The position numbers and the translations under genes are program-made. Below, piece by piece: positions 1 through 9,929 of a stretch of DNA of 64,000 bases. The DNA comes from Fibrobacterota bacterium (GTDB lineage: Bacteria; Fibrobacterota; Fibrobacteria; UBA11236). The notes under the pieces are model-generated. The model made no database searches, had not been told where the DNA came from, and saw only the letters and a program-made list of their open reading frames with translations. The stretch covers positions 1-64,000 of the forward strand of contig CANKII010000002.1 of NCBI GenBank assembly GCA_947482115.1, given 5' to 3'. Position 1 is the stretch's first letter. Every line of letters begins with the position of its first letter.

Positions 1-43
1 CGCCTTATCAGAGCGATGCTCTAACCAACTGAGCTACAGACCC
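1..43 (-). tRNA. tRNA-Ile (GAT), 3' part cut off by window edge
   Basis: The reverse strand reads a seven-base acceptor strand GGGTCTG, then TA, a D-arm closed by GCTC/GAGC, and an anticodon arm TCGCT-CTGATAA-GGCG. The loop places GAT at the anticodon, giving isoleucine. The variable loop, T-arm and 3' acceptor strand lie outside the window. A tRNA-Ile(GAT) is often part of an rRNA spacer, but nothing here shows whether an rRNA operon follows. Confidence 0.9.
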
Positions 44-203
44 AAAACCTGGGGTCCATCCGATGACGATTCTCCACTTCATTGAGCAAGAAAGGCTGTT
101 TTTGAGCTCAAAGCCCAAAAAACGGAGGTGGGAATATAGGCTTGCAGGGTGCTCCTGTCAATCACGCGACCTCCCCAGTGATTGTTATTTTCGCCCTTCC
201 GCA

Positions 204-1406
204 ATGAAAACCAATCCATTTTTTCTCCGTTCCCGTTGTTTTGCGCTTTTAGCCCTGTTGTTGTCCCTCGGGACAAGCGGCAATATCTTTGCGGCAAAGC
301 CGGTTCACAAGCATCCGCCTGTCAAACACCGTGTGATTCACCCCAAACCCGTCCGTTCGGAACCCCTGATTACCGATTCCACGAGCGAAGCGGCATGGCG
401 GAAGAGGCTTCCGTGGTTTTATCGGGACACCGCATTGTCCGTTTATCGCGACACATTGATTCGTCCCTTGTTCAAAAGATACGGTTTGGGCACGGGAAAT
501 CTTTTCAAGCGTGGAGGCTTCATCGAAGCGGTGTTGCCTCATGGCCGCGCGCTTCATGAATACGCATGGGACTTTGAAGCGTTGTGTGGAGAAACAGGAA
601 TTCGCGTTCTGGAAGGCCATGAATTCGATCCTCCGGAAGAGAAGCTGGAATACCAGCTTCAGTCCGGTTCCCTGCCGCCTTTTCCCTTGCGACTGACCTT
701 GGGTAAAACCGTGCTGGCCGGATCTGCACACATGGCCTTGATCATTGTGGGTTTGGATTCCGTATCGGACAGTTCAGCCAGGAAACTGTTGGCCTTTCCG
801 TTTCCCCTCACGTTGGCTTTGAATGCGGGAGATTCCGTCACGGCTCCGGGGCGCTGGATTCCCCTTCCACCGGGCAAGGAGGCCTTGCTGGAATTGCCGA
901 TGGAGCCGACGGGTTATCCGTACATCAGGCCCGGACCGGGTGCGCTGTTCATTCATCAAAAACCTACTGAGTTGGATGCACTGATGAAGGCCCGGTTGAA
1001 AACTTATCCCACCGCCGTGGGATTTGCCACGACCTTTGGAGATCGTGCCATTGAGAACCGCCCCCTGCTTGGAAGCGTGTTGAAATTTGCGGCGGCGCAT
1101 TCCCTGATTTTTATTGACTTGACGGCATCCCCGCGCAGTTTGACTGCAACCCTTGCACAACAAACCGGCGCAACGACTCTTTCCGCGCGTGTGCGCGAAC
1201 CGGATTCCGCAGCTGATAGGTTTGAAACGGAGCTGTTGAAACGCTGTGAGCGCGCGGGTAAAACCGGTGAGGGAATTTGGGTGCTGCGTTATTTCCCGGG
1301 GCTTTCGAGCATGCTTGAGGCGGCATTGAATAAAAACCGTCCGTACTTCGACGAGATCGGACTGGATTGGGTTCCCGTGAGCTGTTTGCGGGAGAAAAAG
1401 AACTGA
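204..1406 (+). CDS. Divergent polysaccharide deacetylase family protein (YibQ-like), secreted
   Basis: A 400-residue protein. The ATG at 204 is preferred over the upstream in-frame ATG at 63 because it begins a clear signal peptide (MKTN, then a hydrophobic stretch ending in GNIFA). The C-terminal two thirds match the YibQ/DUF610 divergent polysaccharide deacetylase family. An [11 protein letters not shown] strand opens the domain, followed by the [12 protein letters not shown] segment, [20 protein letters not shown], an [16 protein letters not shown] motif and a FIDLTAS strand. The usual acidic pair in the first strand (IIDDLG in relatives) reads IVGLD here, so catalysis is uncertain. Its stop overlaps the start of pdxJ (TGATG), so the two are probably co-translated. 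The periplasmic location is inferred. Confidence 0.75.
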   Translation: MKTNPFFLRSRCFALLALLLSLGTSGNIFAAKPVHKHPPVKHRVIHPKPVRSEPLITDSTSEAAWRKRLPWFYRDTALSVYRDTLIRPLFKRYGLGTGNLFKRGGFIEAVLPHGRALHEYAWDFEALCGETGIRVLEGHEFDPPEEKLEYQLQSGSLPPFPLRLTLGKTVLAGSAHMALIIVGLDSVSDSSARKLLAFPFPLTLALNAGDSVTAPGRWIPLPPGKEALLELPMEPTGYPYIRPGPGALFIHQKPTELDALMKARLKTYPTAVGFATTFGDRAIENRPLLGSVLKFAAAHSLIFIDLTASPRSLTATLAQQTGATTLSARVREPDSAADRFETELLKRCERAGKTGEGIWVLRYFPGLSSMLEAALNKNRPYFDEIGLDWVPVSCLREKKN

Positions 1407-2122
1407 TGCCAAAGCTCGGAGTGAATATTGATCATGTCGCCACCTTGCGGGAAGCCCGCAAGGGACGCGAGCCCGATCCTCTCGCAGCAGCAGTTCTGTG
1501 TGAAGCCGCGGGAGCTGACGGGATCACCGTGCATCTCCGCGAGGATCGACGACACATTCAGGAACGGGACGTCCGTGTTTTGCGGGAGAAAATTTCGCTT
1601 CCCTTGAATCTGGAAATGGCGGCCACTCCAGCCATGATCCAATTCGCCGGCGATCTGCTCCCGCACATGGCAACCTTGGTACCTGAACGGCGTGAGGAAT
1701 TGACTACCGAAGGCGGCTTGGATGTGGCGGGGCATTTGAACGACATCACTGCTGCGGTAAGATCTCTCCGTGCGAACAAAATTGAAGTCTCCCTCTTCAT
1801 CGAACCGGATGTTCAACAAATCGAAGCGTCCCTGAAATCAGGAGCGCAATACGTGGAGTTCCATACGGGAGCTTATGCAAATGCTTTTGATTCTGGAATG
1901 GCGTGGGAGCAGGAATTGATTCGGCTTCAGAACATGTCCCGGCTTGCCCAAGAGAAGGGGCTTGTGGTGAATATGGGGCATGGATTGAACTACCAGAACA
2001 CTAGGCCTGTGGCTTCCATTGCGGGCGTTTATGAACTGAATATCGGATACTCCATTGTCGGCCGCGCTTTGATGGTAGGGTTTGAACAGGCGGTTCGGGA
2101 AATGCTGGAATTGATCCGGTAA
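1406..2122 (+). CDS. pdxJ: Pyridoxine 5'-phosphate synthase
   Basis: A 238-residue protein, the usual PdxJ length. PdxJ condenses 1-deoxy-D-xylulose 5-phosphate with 3-amino-2-oxopropyl phosphate to give pyridoxine 5'-phosphate, the last ring-forming step of DXP-dependent vitamin B6 synthesis. Visible family motifs are [11 protein letters not shown] at the N-terminus, [30 protein letters not shown] and the late GHGLNY loop with a catalytic-type histidine. The ATG at 1406 lies inside the stop of the preceding gene, and the first residues [10 protein letters not shown] fit the family start; the longer in-frame start at 1367 would add an atypical extension. A strong bidirectional terminator follows. 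Confidence 0.96.
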   Translation: MPKLGVNIDHVATLREARKGREPDPLAAAVLCEAAGADGITVHLREDRRHIQERDVRVLREKISLPLNLEMAATPAMIQFAGDLLPHMATLVPERREELTTEGGLDVAGHLNDITAAVRSLRANKIEVSLFIEPDVQQIEASLKSGAQYVEFHTGAYANAFDSGMAWEQELIRLQNMSRLAQEKGLVVNMGHGLNYQNTRPVASIAGVYELNIGYSIVGRALMVGFEQAVREMLELIR

Positions 2123-2143
2123 TTTTGAATCAGACTAAAAACA

Positions 2144-2171
2144 AAAAGCCCCCGCAGAAGCGGGGGCTTTT
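2144..2171. terminator. Bidirectional rho-independent terminator between pdxJ and the convergent dehydrogenase gene
   Basis: The stem is AGCCCCCGC/GCGGGGGCT with an AGAA loop, flanked by A-runs on the left and T-runs on the right, so it can end transcription from both sides. Confidence 0.9.
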
Positions 2172-2191
2172 TGTTTTGGAGAAAGAAAAGA

Positions 2192-4084
2192 TTAGGGCAG
2201 GATTTTCGCCTGCAACATGGCGTGTGCCATGTTGGCGGGCAATTGCACTTGGAACATCTCATCGGCATTCTCACGATGGTAGTTCCAAATTTGGCGGCCG
2301 GAAACGTTGTACAATTCGACGTTACGATAGCCGGCTGGCAGGGAGAGCAGGCCGTTTTCCACGACCGGAGAAATCATTTTCTTGATCTCATCACGATGAA
2401 TGGCGGTTGAGCTTTGGGTGGCGCCTGGGCCAAGCACGGTCACGTCAAAAGGATGGTAGCAAGTGTTGTCATAGGTGCCGGTGTATTCGATTCTGTACAG
2501 GCCGCCGTCTCCGCCCGAGTAACCATTGCTGGTATTGCGAAGGGCGTACAATGCTCCATCGGGACCGAATTGCATGTCGAGATAGCTGGCAGTTGAGAAA
2601 CCAGCGGGGGCGAAATTCGTCACGCCTGCTGCGCCAGCCGGAAGAGTACCGTCCGGGTTTAGAGTAATTACCCGAAAACTTCTGCGGGCCCAGTCATTAA
2701 AAATGACCTTGCCTTCGTAGAAGGGGGGGAACTTGATAGTTGATGTGGAGGATGTGTTGTAACGATACATCTGACCGCCAATGGCAGACTCCGATGCGTG
2801 CGAAATGGTGGTCAAGCTGTAAGTGGCGTTGAACCGGGGGTCATCGTCCGTGCTAGTGCCGCTGGTGTATGCGGCCAATGCGGCTTTGGGAGGAGGCATG
2901 TGATGGATGCCGGTGTTGTTAGGAGACTTGTTGATGAGAGCTGTGAGGGACGCGCTTCCTGTCGCCTTGCAATCGTAGAGGCTTCCATAGGTTGTGGAAG
3001 GGGACGTGAGCGAGCCGTACGCCACATTATAACCATTGCAGTAAGGGTGTCCGAAGAAGGCGGGTCCAGTGGCCAAATTAAATTCGTCATGTCCTGATGG
3101 ACCACGCGTGGTAAGAGCGTCTGTGTTGGCATCCGGTCCGATTTCACCCCAGAAAATCCAGCCGGAACGGGTGTCCACGCGGGGGTGGAAGGGATTGCGG
3201 CTTCCGAAGGTGTAAATCTCTTTGCGAACTTTGCTGATGGAATCCGTATTGTCCCAACCGGGGTTGAATGTAGGGTTGTTGATTTTTTCCCAAAGGTTGC
3301 CTGTCGGAATGGAATAGGTGCTGTCCATGCCTGCTGTCGGGGTTTGATTGTCGGCAAATTCAATGGGCTTGATGCGAAGAACTTTGCCGCGCAGGTCGTT
3401 GGTATTGGCGGAAGTGCCCTGTGCATCCGCGTTGGGAGTCGGATAATAGATGGGGCCATAACCATTGTTGTTGCTGTTGTGCGGATCCCGATTGTCGCCG
3501 GTTCCAATCACGAGAACTCCATTTCCATCAAAGGACATGTTGCCTGCGGCATGATGGTTGTCGTTCTTTTCACGGGGAAAGCGGAGAATGATTTTTTTGT
3601 TGGTGAGGCGACTGCCAGCGGCTTGCGTGGTGTCGTAAGTGAAACGCGCCAGCTCCATCGCACGGTTTGCACAATTGAGTCCGCAAGGATCGGAAGCAAA
3701 GGTGTAAATCCAGTGGCTGGTGGAATAGTTGGGGGCGACGGCAACACCGAGCAAGCCGTCTTCCGTATTGGCGTAATTGGGAATGGTTCCCGCAAGGGTG
3801 GTAGTGCCGGTCTGTCCTGGATTATAAACCTGAATTTGCCCCGACTGCATCTTGGCGATGAAGATCTTGCCATCAGGAGCAATGGACATACCGACGCAAC
3901 CGTAGTTGCCAGCCTCGTACAATGTACCGCTGGCGCTTCCGGCCGGAGCAACCAGAGTGGTTACGCGGAAGGAGCTGGCTGCGGGTTCCGTACAAGTTTG
4001 GGCTGACGCCGACATGGGCAGCAGCGCGGCCAAGGTCGCAGCGACAACAAAGGCACCGATACGCTGTTTGGCTGAAAAAGACAT
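2192..4084 (-). CDS. Secreted PQQ-dependent sugar dehydrogenase (GSDH family) with C-terminal sorting-like tail
   Basis: A 630-residue protein. The start at 4084 follows GGAGG by eight bases and opens a signal peptide (MSFSAKQRIGAFVVAATLAALLP, cut near ASAQ). The body is a glucose/sorbosone dehydrogenase-type beta-propeller: MSIAPDGKIFIAKMQSGQIQVY, GLLGVAVAPNY, LRGKVLRIKP, EIYTFGSRNPF, GWIFWGEIGPDA and FGPDGALYAL. Such enzymes oxidise aldoses in the periplasm using PQQ and calcium. The last ~60 residues (LPAGYRNVELYNVSGRQIWNY) form a separate beta-rich tail resembling FCB-group C-terminal sorting domains, also seen in the paralogue at 38350. No PQQ biosynthesis gene is in the window. The exact substrate is unknown. 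Confidence 0.85.
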   Translation of the reverse strand: MSFSAKQRIGAFVVAATLAALLPMSASAQTCTEPAASSFRVTTLVAPAGSASGTLYEAGNYGCVGMSIAPDGKIFIAKMQSGQIQVYNPGQTGTTTLAGTIPNYANTEDGLLGVAVAPNYSTSHWIYTFASDPCGLNCANRAMELARFTYDTTQAAGSRLTNKKIILRFPREKNDNHHAAGNMSFDGNGVLVIGTGDNRDPHNSNNNGYGPIYYPTPNADAQGTSANTNDLRGKVLRIKPIEFADNQTPTAGMDSTYSIPTGNLWEKINNPTFNPGWDNTDSISKVRKEIYTFGSRNPFHPRVDTRSGWIFWGEIGPDANTDALTTRGPSGHDEFNLATGPAFFGHPYCNGYNVAYGSLTSPSTTYGSLYDCKATGSASLTALINKSPNNTGIHHMPPPKAALAAYTSGTSTDDDPRFNATYSLTTISHASESAIGGQMYRYNTSSTSTIKFPPFYEGKVIFNDWARRSFRVITLNPDGTLPAGAAGVTNFAPAGFSTASYLDMQFGPDGALYALRNTSNGYSGGDGGLYRIEYTGTYDNTCYHPFDVTVLGPGATQSSTAIHRDEIKKMISPVVENGLLSLPAGYRNVELYNVSGRQIWNYHRENADEMFQVQLPANMAHAMLQAKILP

Positions 4085-4213
4085 GAGAAAGGCCTCCATG
4101 AAATGTTTGGGAATAAGGTTGCGTTGCCTAATATAAGGCGCAATGCGATTTTTAGGTTCCCAAATCTTGCAATAATTCATGAAAATACGGATGCTTTTTT
4201 GGCCTTTTTAAGG

Positions 4214-4405
4214 CTAAATGAGCTTGTAGGCCAAGGCCAAATCCAGCTCTTCTGGTTTCAGGTAAGGGTAGGTGCCCAGTATTTCTTCACGTGCCCAGCC
4301 GGTTGCAGCCAGGCTTTGCAAAAATTCGGCTGTAAGGCGGGTACCCTGCACATGAGGTTTTCCAGAGCAAATGAGCGGGTCTGTGATGAGTTTTGACGAT
4401 TCCAT
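4214..4405 (-). CDS. DUF433 family protein, orphan
   Basis: A 63-residue protein with the DUF433 pattern: LITDPLICSGKPHVQGTRLT, then a short helical region ending EEILGTYPYLKPEELDLALAY. The family forms a small winged-helix-like fold and often sits next to a DUF5615 PIN-like gene, where it is thought to act as the antitoxin. No such partner is adjacent: the next minus-strand gene is the sugar dehydrogenase 130 bases away, and thiL is divergent. It could be a solitary remnant or act with a distant partner. Confidence 0.75.
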   Translation of the reverse strand: MESSKLITDPLICSGKPHVQGTRLTAEFLQSLAATGWAREEILGTYPYLKPEELDLALAYKLI

Positions 4406-4452
4406 GTGGGGCTTTCAAAAGAAGAGACTTCCACAATTATAGTTTTCGCTTT

Positions 4453-5424
4453 GTGAACCGTTTTTTTGCTCCCGGCGTTGAATTTTCCCTGATCGAAAAA
4501 ATGTTCGGCCCCAATCGCTTTCGTCGCGATGCCCGTGGATTGGGGGATGACGCCTTTGTTTTTGAACCCGTCTCCGGATCGCGGTGGGTTATTACTGCCG
4601 ATGCCAGTGCTGAAGGCGTGCACTACCGTTTGGATTGGGTAAGTCCCGAAAAAGCCTTGCGTAAAGCTTTGCTGGCCAATCTTTCTGATATCAATGCCAT
4701 GGGGGGCCGCGGCCGCCACGCTTTTTTGAATCTGGGCGCGCGTCCAGAATGGAATGAAACGGTTTTCAGTGCTTTGGGCGACACTTTGAGAGAACTTGAA
4801 GAAGCGTTTGATTTCCGGATTTCGGGTGGGGACACCTTGCGAACTTCCGGACCGAGTTTTTTTGCCTTTACGGTTTTCGGTGAGGTTGTTGGACGTCCGC
4901 TTTTGCGCAGCGCCTGCAAGCCGGGACACAGGATTTATGTGAGTGGAAATCTCGGTGGTTCTGCGGCTGGACTTCGGTTATTGCAGCATGGCACTCATTC
5001 TGAAAAATCGCATGAAGCTTGGGTTGAGGTTCATCTCAATCCCAAACCTCCCTTGAATTTGGGCCCGGTTTTGGCGGCCATGGACAGGGATATTGCGGCG
5101 ATCGACATCAGCGATGGATTGTCTTCGGAGTTGGGGCATTTGTCGCGTCAATCGGCTTGTTTGTTGCGTGTGGATTTGGGGAAAATTCCCGTTCATCCGG
5201 GCCTTGTAGCTGAAGAGGCGGAATTCATCCGCGACTGTGTTTTGAATGGCGGGGAAGAATATCAGCTTTTATTTACAGGTAATTTCTCCGAAGTGGAATT
5301 GGCTCAACTTCGCGCGATCGCTCCCATTTCAGAAATCGGGGAAGTGGAGGCAGGGGAGAGTGTTTTTTTAACTGAGAATGGGAAATCGTCCGCCTTGCCA
5401 GCTGGCGGATTTTCACATGGATGA
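4453..5424 (+). CDS. thiL: Thiamine-monophosphate kinase
   Basis: A 323-residue protein from the GTG at 4453. ThiL phosphorylates thiamine monophosphate to thiamine diphosphate. Family motifs are clear: EFSLIEKMF near the N-terminus, RGLGDDAFV (Mg-ATP aspartates near 32-33), ITADASAEGVHY, KALLANLSDINAMGG, FRISGGDTL, AIDISDGLSSELGHL and GGEEYQLLFTG. The GTG start matches the usual start just before the EFxLIxxLF motif. An upstream TTG at 4393 would add 20 residues but would run into the divergent DUF433 gene. There is no strong ribosome-binding site. The last 12 bases overlap the convergent channel gene. Confidence 0.94.
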   Translation: MNRFFAPGVEFSLIEKMFGPNRFRRDARGLGDDAFVFEPVSGSRWVITADASAEGVHYRLDWVSPEKALRKALLANLSDINAMGGRGRHAFLNLGARPEWNETVFSALGDTLRELEEAFDFRISGGDTLRTSGPSFFAFTVFGEVVGRPLLRSACKPGHRIYVSGNLGGSAAGLRLLQHGTHSEKSHEAWVEVHLNPKPPLNLGPVLAAMDRDIAAIDISDGLSSELGHLSRQSACLLRVDLGKIPVHPGLVAEEAEFIRDCVLNGGEEYQLLFTGNFSEVELAQLRAIAPISEIGEVEAGESVFLTENGKSSALPAGGFSHG

Positions 5425-6366
5425 ACCCGGCAGCGGCGGGAGTGTCACACTTTCGTGTTCGCTCAAGCGGTGCAAATCCACATAGGTGATTCCGTTTTCC
5501 GCCTGACTGAAGGCGCGGGTGAATTTCGCCCCCCAAATTATTTCGTTGGACTTGTAGGAAAAGCGTGTATGCACGGTCTGGTTGAAGCTGTCGTCGTAAG
5601 CCTTGATCCAGATGAAAAACTCCGCATCCGCACGCATCAATTCATCCACTCCCATGCCAGTGAGCGGGCTCTGGTTGTCGATGGGATGAACCACCGTCCA
5701 TGTCAGTGCGAAAAAATTGATGCTGTTGCGTTCGAGGGATAACTCTTGAAAGCGGCGGCGTGCCGTTTCACCTTCACCCGCCACCCATGAAACACCCACC
5801 TGCACTTCGACTTCAATCAGGGCGTGTTTTCGGGCGTTTGCCATGCGGAACATAAACGCGCTTCCATCCTGATAAGGGGCTATCAGGGCTTCGCGACTGA
5901 ACAGAATTTTCGCCTGCGGTCGGGAAAAACGGGCGAAGAGAATTCCGGTGATGATGGCAAAACCCAGAAGTCCGCACATGGCTTCCAAGGTGGCCAATCC
6001 TCCGGCATAAACTCCCACCGGATAAACATGGCCGTAGCCCACCGTGGTCAGGGTTTGGGAACTGAAAAAGAAAGTTTCGGTGAATAGTTCCCATGACGCG
6101 GTTCCGGAAAGTCCCTGAAGATGAGAGGTTCCAATCCAGATGTAGAGCAACGAGAAGAACGCATTGACTGCCGCATACAAAGAGAGAACCAGCGAATAAA
6201 ACCCGGTCCACGACATGTTGATGACGCTGTGATAAAAACTGAAAGACTCCAGAAAGGGGAGACCCCGACGCACGACATTAAAGGAGCCATCCTGATTGAT
6301 GAGTCGCGCACCTTTGACGCCGGTTTGCGTGGAAAATCCGTAATCGTTGATCGGAGGTCGGGCCAC
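5413..6366 (-). CDS. Inward-rectifier-type potassium channel (KirBac-like)
   Basis: A 317-residue protein. It carries a slide-helix region (residues ~40-50), TM1 (~56-76), a pore helix with the selectivity filter TVGYG at 108-112, TM2 (~122-146), and an immunoglobulin-like cytoplasmic domain starting at ARFSRPQAKILFS. That linker and the following FMFRMANARKHALIEVEVQV strand are hallmarks of the Kir family. The TVGYG filter predicts K+ selectivity. The length matches bacterial KirBac channels. The gene overlaps the 3' end of thiL by 12 bases on the opposite strand and lies divergently 55 bases from uppP. The physiological role is unknown; K+ leak or membrane-potential control is the family expectation. 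Confidence 0.92.
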   Translation of the reverse strand: MARPPINDYGFSTQTGVKGARLINQDGSFNVVRRGLPFLESFSFYHSVINMSWTGFYSLVLSLYAAVNAFFSLLYIWIGTSHLQGLSGTASWELFTETFFFSSQTLTTVGYGHVYPVGVYAGGLATLEAMCGLLGFAIITGILFARFSRPQAKILFSREALIAPYQDGSAFMFRMANARKHALIEVEVQVGVSWVAGEGETARRRFQELSLERNSINFFALTWTVVHPIDNQSPLTGMGVDELMRADAEFFIWIKAYDDSFNQTVHTRFSYKSNEIIWGAKFTRAFSQAENGITYVDLHRLSEHESVTLPPLPGSSM

Positions 6367-6421
6367 GCATTAAAGGTAAATGCTGGCTTTGAGAAGGGTA
6401 CATGTAGATTATCTTAAGCCC

Positions 6422-7234
6422 ATGCTTTGGATCGCAGCCCTTATGGGCTTTGTCGAAGGATTAACGGAGTTCCTGCCCATCTCCTCCACTGGTCATCTCA
6501 TTCTCGCGGGTTCCCTTTTGGGATTCACGGGGGAGAAGATCAAGGTTTTTGAAATTGCCATTCAGACCGGTGCCATTCTTGCCATTGTCCTGTTGTATTG
6601 GAAAAAATTGCGCGATGTGACCGTGTCCTTGCCGGGCAGTCGTGTTTCCAGACGTTTTGTCTTAAATGTGGGCATCGGTTTTTTACCTGCCGCTGTGCTT
6701 GGGGTTTTGTTTTCCAAAGCCATTAAGGCGCATTTGTTCAATCCGGTCGTTGTGGCAACGACCTTTATTTTGGGCGGCATAATCATCTTATGGATGGAAA
6801 GTCGCAAATCCGTTTCTGTGCGTTTGCAAACGGTGGATGATATGACCCCTTTGGATTCGTTGAAAGTCGGTTTGTTGCAATGCTTTGCGCTCATTCCCGG
6901 CACCAGCCGTTCCGGCTCTACGATCATAGGCGGCATGTTAATGGGATTGTCACGCCAAGCTGCTACGGAGTTCAGCTTTTTCCTCGCCATTCCAACCTTG
7001 ATAGGTGCCGGAGTTTACAGCCTTTATAAAGCTCGTGCGTTATTGTCCATGTCGGATATGCCGATGTTTTTAACGGGGTTTTTATTCGCTTTTTTTTCGG
7101 CCTGGCTTTGTGTTCGCTGGTTGCTGAAGTACGTCTCCACCCACGATTTTAAGCCGTTTGCATGGTATCGTATGGGATTTGGGGTGGTCGTGCTTGTTAC
7201 TGCATGGACCGGGTGGGTTCACTGGGTGGATTAA
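6422..7234 (+). CDS. uppP: Undecaprenyl-diphosphatase (BacA/UppP)
   Basis: A 270-residue, multi-pass inner-membrane protein that recycles undecaprenyl diphosphate to the monophosphate for peptidoglycan synthesis; its overexpression is associated with bacitracin resistance. The first active-site motif is [18 protein letters not shown] (residues 9-26, with Glu12, Glu16, Ser22 and His25), and the second is [17 protein letters not shown]. The ATG at 6422 places the first motif at the usual distance from the N-terminus; the ATG at 6380 would add 14 charged residues not typical of the family. Confidence 0.95.
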   Translation: MLWIAALMGFVEGLTEFLPISSTGHLILAGSLLGFTGEKIKVFEIAIQTGAILAIVLLYWKKLRDVTVSLPGSRVSRRFVLNVGIGFLPAAVLGVLFSKAIKAHLFNPVVVATTFILGGIIILWMESRKSVSVRLQTVDDMTPLDSLKVGLLQCFALIPGTSRSGSTIIGGMLMGLSRQAATEFSFFLAIPTLIGAGVYSLYKARALLSMSDMPMFLTGFLFAFFSAWLCVRWLLKYVSTHDFKPFAWYRMGFGVVVLVTAWTGWVHWVD

Positions 7235-7303
7235 AGCGGTTGATGAAAAAATGCTTTGCGTAGATTCCAGATTTGTCGTAAGTTAACCGCACTCTTATTT
7301 CGG

Positions 7304-7322
7304 CCTTCCCAAAGTGGGAAGG
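7304..7322 (+). terminator. Possible terminator after uppP
   Basis: A perfect 8-bp stem CCTTCCCA/TGGGAAGG with an AAG loop is followed by only three T residues. It lies 70 bases after the uppP stop and 58 bases before the transporter start. It could be a weak terminator, a leader hairpin of the next gene, or a short dispersed repeat. Confidence 0.45.
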
Positions 7323-7379
7323 TTTCGCATTTCATGCGGGAGCAAGAGGGATTTCCAGATCAAATTAAGGAGACCAGCA

Positions 7380-8930
7380 ATGTCAGCAAAAACTGAAGGT
7401 ATTGTTCCAAACTCAAGTCGGCTTCTTTGGGCCGGCTTTATTGCCATTATGGCCGCAGGCTCCGGCTTCGCTTTGCGCGGAGGCATTTTTGACAATTGGG
7501 CGAGGGAGTTTGGTTTTACCGCCACCCAACTCGGTGCCATTGGTGGCGCTGGCTTTACGGGATTCTGCTTCGGCATCATTATTACCGGCATGATTGTGGA
7601 CAAAATCGGTTACGGAAAAATGGTTGCCGTGGCATTCGCGTTACACGTCGTTTCTGCCATTGTGACTTTTATGGCGACTACGCCGGATAATGCAGCCAAA
7701 TTTCTGACTTGGGGCATGTTCATTTTTGCCTTTGCAAACGGAACTTTGGAAGGTGTTGCTAATCCCTTGGTCGCCACCATTTTCCCCAAAAATCGCACTC
7801 ACTTTTTGAACATTCTCCACGCAAGTTGGCCTGCCGGTATGGTCTTCGGTGCCATTGTCGGTTGGATTCTTGACGACAAGTTGCAAGTGGGTTGGAAAAT
7901 CCAGCTGTCGCTGTATCTCATTCCTACGTTGGGCTACGGCATAATGTTCTGGGGCCAGAAGTTTCCGAAATCTGAAGCTGCCGAGAAGGGCGCCAAGCTT
8001 GGTGAAATGTTCAAGGATGTCGGTATCTTGGGCGCTCTCGTGATTTGCTACCTGCTCGCGCTTTTCTTCGGTGGAAATTTGGGCATGCCTTCATGGGCGG
8101 CTTACGGTCTCTCCGGAGTTTTGTTGCTTGCAGTGGGTGTCATTACCAAGTTCTCCATCGGTTCCGTACTGTTGTTTTTCCTCTTCGTCGCCCACTTGCT
8201 GGTCGGTGCTGTGGAACTCGGCACGGATGGCTGGATTCAGAATATCACCGGAAACCTGTTTACTTCGGAGCAGGGTAAATTCCTCTTCATCTGGACGTCT
8301 GCAATCATGTTTGGCTTGCGTTTCTGCGCCAAGTTCATCGAGAAGAACCTCAAGCTCTCTCCTGTGGGACTTTTGGTCTTGAGCTCCATTCTCGCTGTGG
8401 TTGGTTTGCGCTTTGCCAGCGGTATGCACACGTTCGCAATCGCCTTGGTCGCACTCGGCATTTATGCTTTGGGTAAAACGTTCTTCTGGCCCACCATGCT
8501 TGCCGTTGCCTCCGATCGTTTCCCGCGCACGGGAGCCGTGGCCATTTCCATCATGGGTGGCATTGGCATGCTCTCAGCCGGTTTGCTGGGCGGTCCCGGT
8601 CTTGGTTATTCCAAGGATCGCTTCGCCAGCGAAGCCTTGAACAAAACGAATTCCGCAGTGTACGAACAAGTGAAGGTGGCAAACCCCTCCGCATTCCTCT
8701 TCTTCAGCCCTGTGAACGCCATTGATGGCAAGGTGCTGGGTGATGCCAAAGCCGTGGCGCCTGAGATGCGTACAGCCGATCAGGAAGCCATTGTCATGGC
8801 GGATCAGGCCGGGGATCGCAAGACTCTGACGGCGGATTCGTTTATTCCGTTGACGATGGCAGTGCTCTACCTTTGCATGCTTTTGTATTTCAAGAGCGTG
8901 GGTGGTTATAAGGCGGTTCGGATCGAGTAA
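7380..8930 (+). CDS. MFS transporter
   Basis: A 516-residue protein with about twelve hydrophobic segments. The ATG at 7380 is preceded by AAGGAGA at good spacing. The N-terminal half has the MFS fold and the loop 2-3 motif variant [17 protein letters not shown]. Other landmarks are [17 protein letters not shown], the [17 protein letters not shown] helix and [34 protein letters not shown]. Compared with sugar/nucleoside MFS carriers it has an extra soluble stretch of about 80 residues before the last helix ([13 protein letters not shown] to DSFIPLTM). The substrate is not predictable from sequence. A strong terminator follows. Confidence 0.85.
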   Translation: MSAKTEGIVPNSSRLLWAGFIAIMAAGSGFALRGGIFDNWAREFGFTATQLGAIGGAGFTGFCFGIIITGMIVDKIGYGKMVAVAFALHVVSAIVTFMATTPDNAAKFLTWGMFIFAFANGTLEGVANPLVATIFPKNRTHFLNILHASWPAGMVFGAIVGWILDDKLQVGWKIQLSLYLIPTLGYGIMFWGQKFPKSEAAEKGAKLGEMFKDVGILGALVICYLLALFFGGNLGMPSWAAYGLSGVLLLAVGVITKFSIGSVLLFFLFVAHLLVGAVELGTDGWIQNITGNLFTSEQGKFLFIWTSAIMFGLRFCAKFIEKNLKLSPVGLLVLSSILAVVGLRFASGMHTFAIALVALGIYALGKTFFWPTMLAVASDRFPRTGAVAISIMGGIGMLSAGLLGGPGLGYSKDRFASEALNKTNSAVYEQVKVANPSAFLFFSPVNAIDGKVLGDAKAVAPEMRTADQEAIVMADQAGDRKTLTADSFIPLTMAVLYLCMLLYFKSVGGYKAVRIE

Positions 8931-8950
8931 ACTCGCTCTGATTTTAAACA

Positions 8951-8990
8951 GCAAAGGCATCCGCAAGAAGCGGGTGCCTTTGCTGTTTTT
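8951..8990 (+). terminator. Rho-independent terminator after the MFS gene
   Basis: The long stem GCAAAGGCATCCGC/GCGGGTGCCTTTGC has an AAGAA-type loop and is followed by GTTTTT-type T-rich sequence. Confidence 0.9.
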
Positions 8991-9068
8991 AGGCCAATTT
9001 CGTAATGTATCGATTAGACATGGGTGGGACCATAGGCTATCTTACGGAGCTTTCAACGACGCTATCAC

Positions 9069-9905
9069 ATGGAATGGTTCAGGAAAGCAAAATCGGGCGT
9101 AGGGACCTTCATCAAGAAGGACACTCCGGTCGATCTATGGGTTAAATGCGAAGGCTGTAAGGAAGTCCTTTACCGCAAAGAGCTGGCCCAGAATCTTCAC
9201 GTTTGTGAACATTGCGGATACCATTTTCGCATTGGCGCCGGTGAGTACATCAAGCTTTTGGTGGATGAAGGAACCTGGAAACCTATCGATACCGGTCTTC
9301 GTTCCATCGATCCGCTGAAGTTCGCCGCCAAAAAGAAATATCGCGACAGTCTTGCCGATGCCGAGAAAAACACCGGAGCCAACTCCGGTGTTGTGTCAGG
9401 CATTGGAGAAATTCAGGATCACAAGGTGGCGATGGCCGTCATGGACTTCCGTTTCATCGGTGGTTCCATGGGTTCGGTGGAAGGGGAGAAAATTTCCCGC
9501 GTTTTCCGCAAGGCTTTGGAACTCCGTGTGCCCGCCATTGTTGTCTGTGCCTCCGGTGGTGCGCGCATGCAGGAGGGCGTTCTCTCTCTGATGCAGATGG
9601 CAAATACCTCCGCCTGCATTGCCCAATTGAACGAAGCGAAACTTCCGTATATCGCCGTGCTGACCAATCCCACCATGGGTGGAGTGACCGCCAGTTTTGC
9701 CATGCTGGGAGACGTGCACATCGCCGAGCCCGGCGCCTTGATCGGTTTCGCGGGTGAACGTGTGATTAAGGAAACCATTCGACAGGCTTTGCCTCCGGGA
9801 TTCCAGCGTGCGGAATTTCTGCTCGAAAAGGGATTCGTCGACATGATCGTGGCGCGGGCTTCCCTCAAGGAAACCATTGCGCGGCTACTTTCCCACTTCG
9901 GTTAA
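9069..9905 (+). CDS. accD: Acetyl-CoA carboxylase, carboxyltransferase subunit beta
   Basis: A 278-residue protein. AccD pairs with AccA to transfer carboxyl from biotin to acetyl-CoA, making malonyl-CoA for fatty-acid synthesis. The N-terminal zinc ribbon is seen as Cys27, Cys30, Cys46 and Cys49. The crotonase-like carboxyltransferase core follows, with MDFRFIGGSMGSVEGEKI, VVCASGGARMQEG and LTNPTMGGVTASFAMLGD. The length is that of the bacterial subunit. folC starts 24 bases downstream, the same accD-folC order as in Escherichia coli. accA and accBC are not in the window. Confidence 0.97.
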   Translation: MEWFRKAKSGVGTFIKKDTPVDLWVKCEGCKEVLYRKELAQNLHVCEHCGYHFRIGAGEYIKLLVDEGTWKPIDTGLRSIDPLKFAAKKKYRDSLADAEKNTGANSGVVSGIGEIQDHKVAMAVMDFRFIGGSMGSVEGEKISRVFRKALELRVPAIVVCASGGARMQEGVLSLMQMANTSACIAQLNEAKLPYIAVLTNPTMGGVTASFAMLGDVHIAEPGALIGFAGERVIKETIRQALPPGFQRAEFLLEKGFVDMIVARASLKETIARLLSHFG

Positions 9906-9929
9906 AACTCTTCCTTCGGAAAAAATCCG

